The position numbers were made by a program, and so were the translations under genes. A stretch of DNA of 5,404 nucleotides from Candidatus Hydrogenedentota bacterium. Lineage in GTDB: Bacteria > Hydrogenedentota > Hydrogenedentia > Hydrogenedentales > JAEUWI01. Of the stretch, positions 5,003 through 5,404 are shown piece after piece; the stretch's first letter is position 1; every line of letters begins with the position of its first letter. The DNA lies in contig JAUIKJ010000225.1 of assembly GCA_030430835.1 (NCBI GenBank), positions 1-5,404 on the forward strand, given 5' to 3'. The notes beneath the pieces are model-generated. The model saw only the letters and a program-made list of their open reading frames with translations, did not search any database and was not told the DNA's origin.

Positions 5003-5404
5003 CTAGCGTACGCGCAGAAGCCGGTTGAGCAAGCGGCGAGCCTGGATGCCGACGGTCGAATCGAGGTGCCGCAATGCGTCGAGGCGTCCGTCAATCTTCG
5101 CGGTAAAGGTGGTGAGGTCGTCGGTGGCATCGATCCAGATTCGCCGGAGACGAAAGGGATCGGCACCGGGCGCATTGATTCCATACTGATTGGTGACGGC
5201 GCAGCGGTATCCTGCGTCTGCGGCGGTCGCGACCGAGATCGCATTGAGGTCGAGCGCGGATCCGTAGGGGTAGGCGAAGTGGGCGATCTCGTGGCCGAGT
5301 TCGTTCTCAAGGCGGGTCTTTGCGCCGACAATCTCTTCCCGTTGCCGAACGGCGTTGAGTGTGGCGAGGCGCGGGTGCGAGCAGGTATGTGCGCCGATCT
5401 CGAT
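5003..5404 (-). CDS. Polysaccharide deacetylase, CE4/NodB family (5' end outside window)
   Basis: This is the C-terminal 133 residues, open from the right edge of the window (5404) to the TAG at 5005-5003. The enzymes are metal-dependent and remove N- or O-acetyl groups from cell-wall or exopolysaccharides. The second NodB motif is present as HTCSH (visible residues 6-10), supplying the two metal-binding histidines. It is followed by REEIVGAKTRLENELG, the typical helix, then HFAYPYGS, the usual third motif, and GYRCAVTNQYG with RLRRIWID. The first motif with the catalytic and metal-binding aspartates lies outside the window, so activity cannot be judged. The chain ends in an Arg-rich stretch, RRLLNRLLRVR. 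It is convergent with the csgG-like operon, and no functional link to it is visible. Substrate is unknown. Confidence 0.9.
   Translation of the reverse strand: MEIGAHTCSHPRLATLNAVRQREEIVGAKTRLENELGHEIAHFAYPYGSALDLNAISVATAADAGYRCAVTNQYGINAPGADPFRLRRIWIDATDDLTTFTAKIDGRLDALRHLDSTVGIQARRLLNRLLRVR

Noticed and set aside
4927..5331. A 134-codon minus-strand open frame near the right end
   Set aside because: It is Pro/Ser/Arg-rich and out of frame with the true polysaccharide deacetylase (5003-5404), whose start lies outside the window.

Overview
The window is GC-rich (judged by eye, above 60%) and densely coding. Cleavable Sec signal peptides, periplasmic CsgG-like proteins and a polysaccharide deacetylase point to a diderm bacterium. 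The TIR subgroup seen here (an APRD..PG motif, then HWLNALTLPLEQH) is common in large-genome environmental bacteria such as Planctomycetota and relatives. The sequence alone does not fix the phylum.

Layout from left to right. (1) The 3' half of a short-chain dehydrogenase/reductase gene on the + strand (to 386). (2) A convergent 126-bp gap. (3) A minus-strand operon, dps then a Fur/PerR-family regulator, joined by a 4-base GTGA overlap. Its promoter is a near-consensus sigma70-type site (TTGACA-17-TATATT). Two imperfect 7-1-7 inverted repeats overlap the -35 and the -10/start region, which looks like autoregulation by the PerR-like protein. (4) Divergently from dps, a + strand cluster of three genes: a membrane-anchored TIR-domain protein with a proline-rich linker, one transmembrane helix and a predicted extracytoplasmic domain, followed by two tandem paralogous exported CsgG-like proteins that each carry a second, FlgT-like C-terminal domain. 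Gaps of 41 and 22 bp suggest an operon. (5) A 248-bp convergent intergenic region with two rightward hairpin terminators and a structured interval between them. (6) The C-terminal part of a polysaccharide deacetylase gene on the minus strand, running off the right edge.

The dps-perR pair is a coherent peroxide/iron-protection unit: the regulator senses peroxide or metal, and Dps sequesters and oxidises iron. The TIR plus two CsgG-like genes form the least familiar unit. A cytoplasmic TIR domain (potential NAD+-consuming or signalling domain) is tethered to a domain predicted to face the periplasm, and is followed by two exported proteins that could act in the same compartment. I know of no named system with this composition, and the functional link is inference from gene order, orientation, spacing and predicted localisation.
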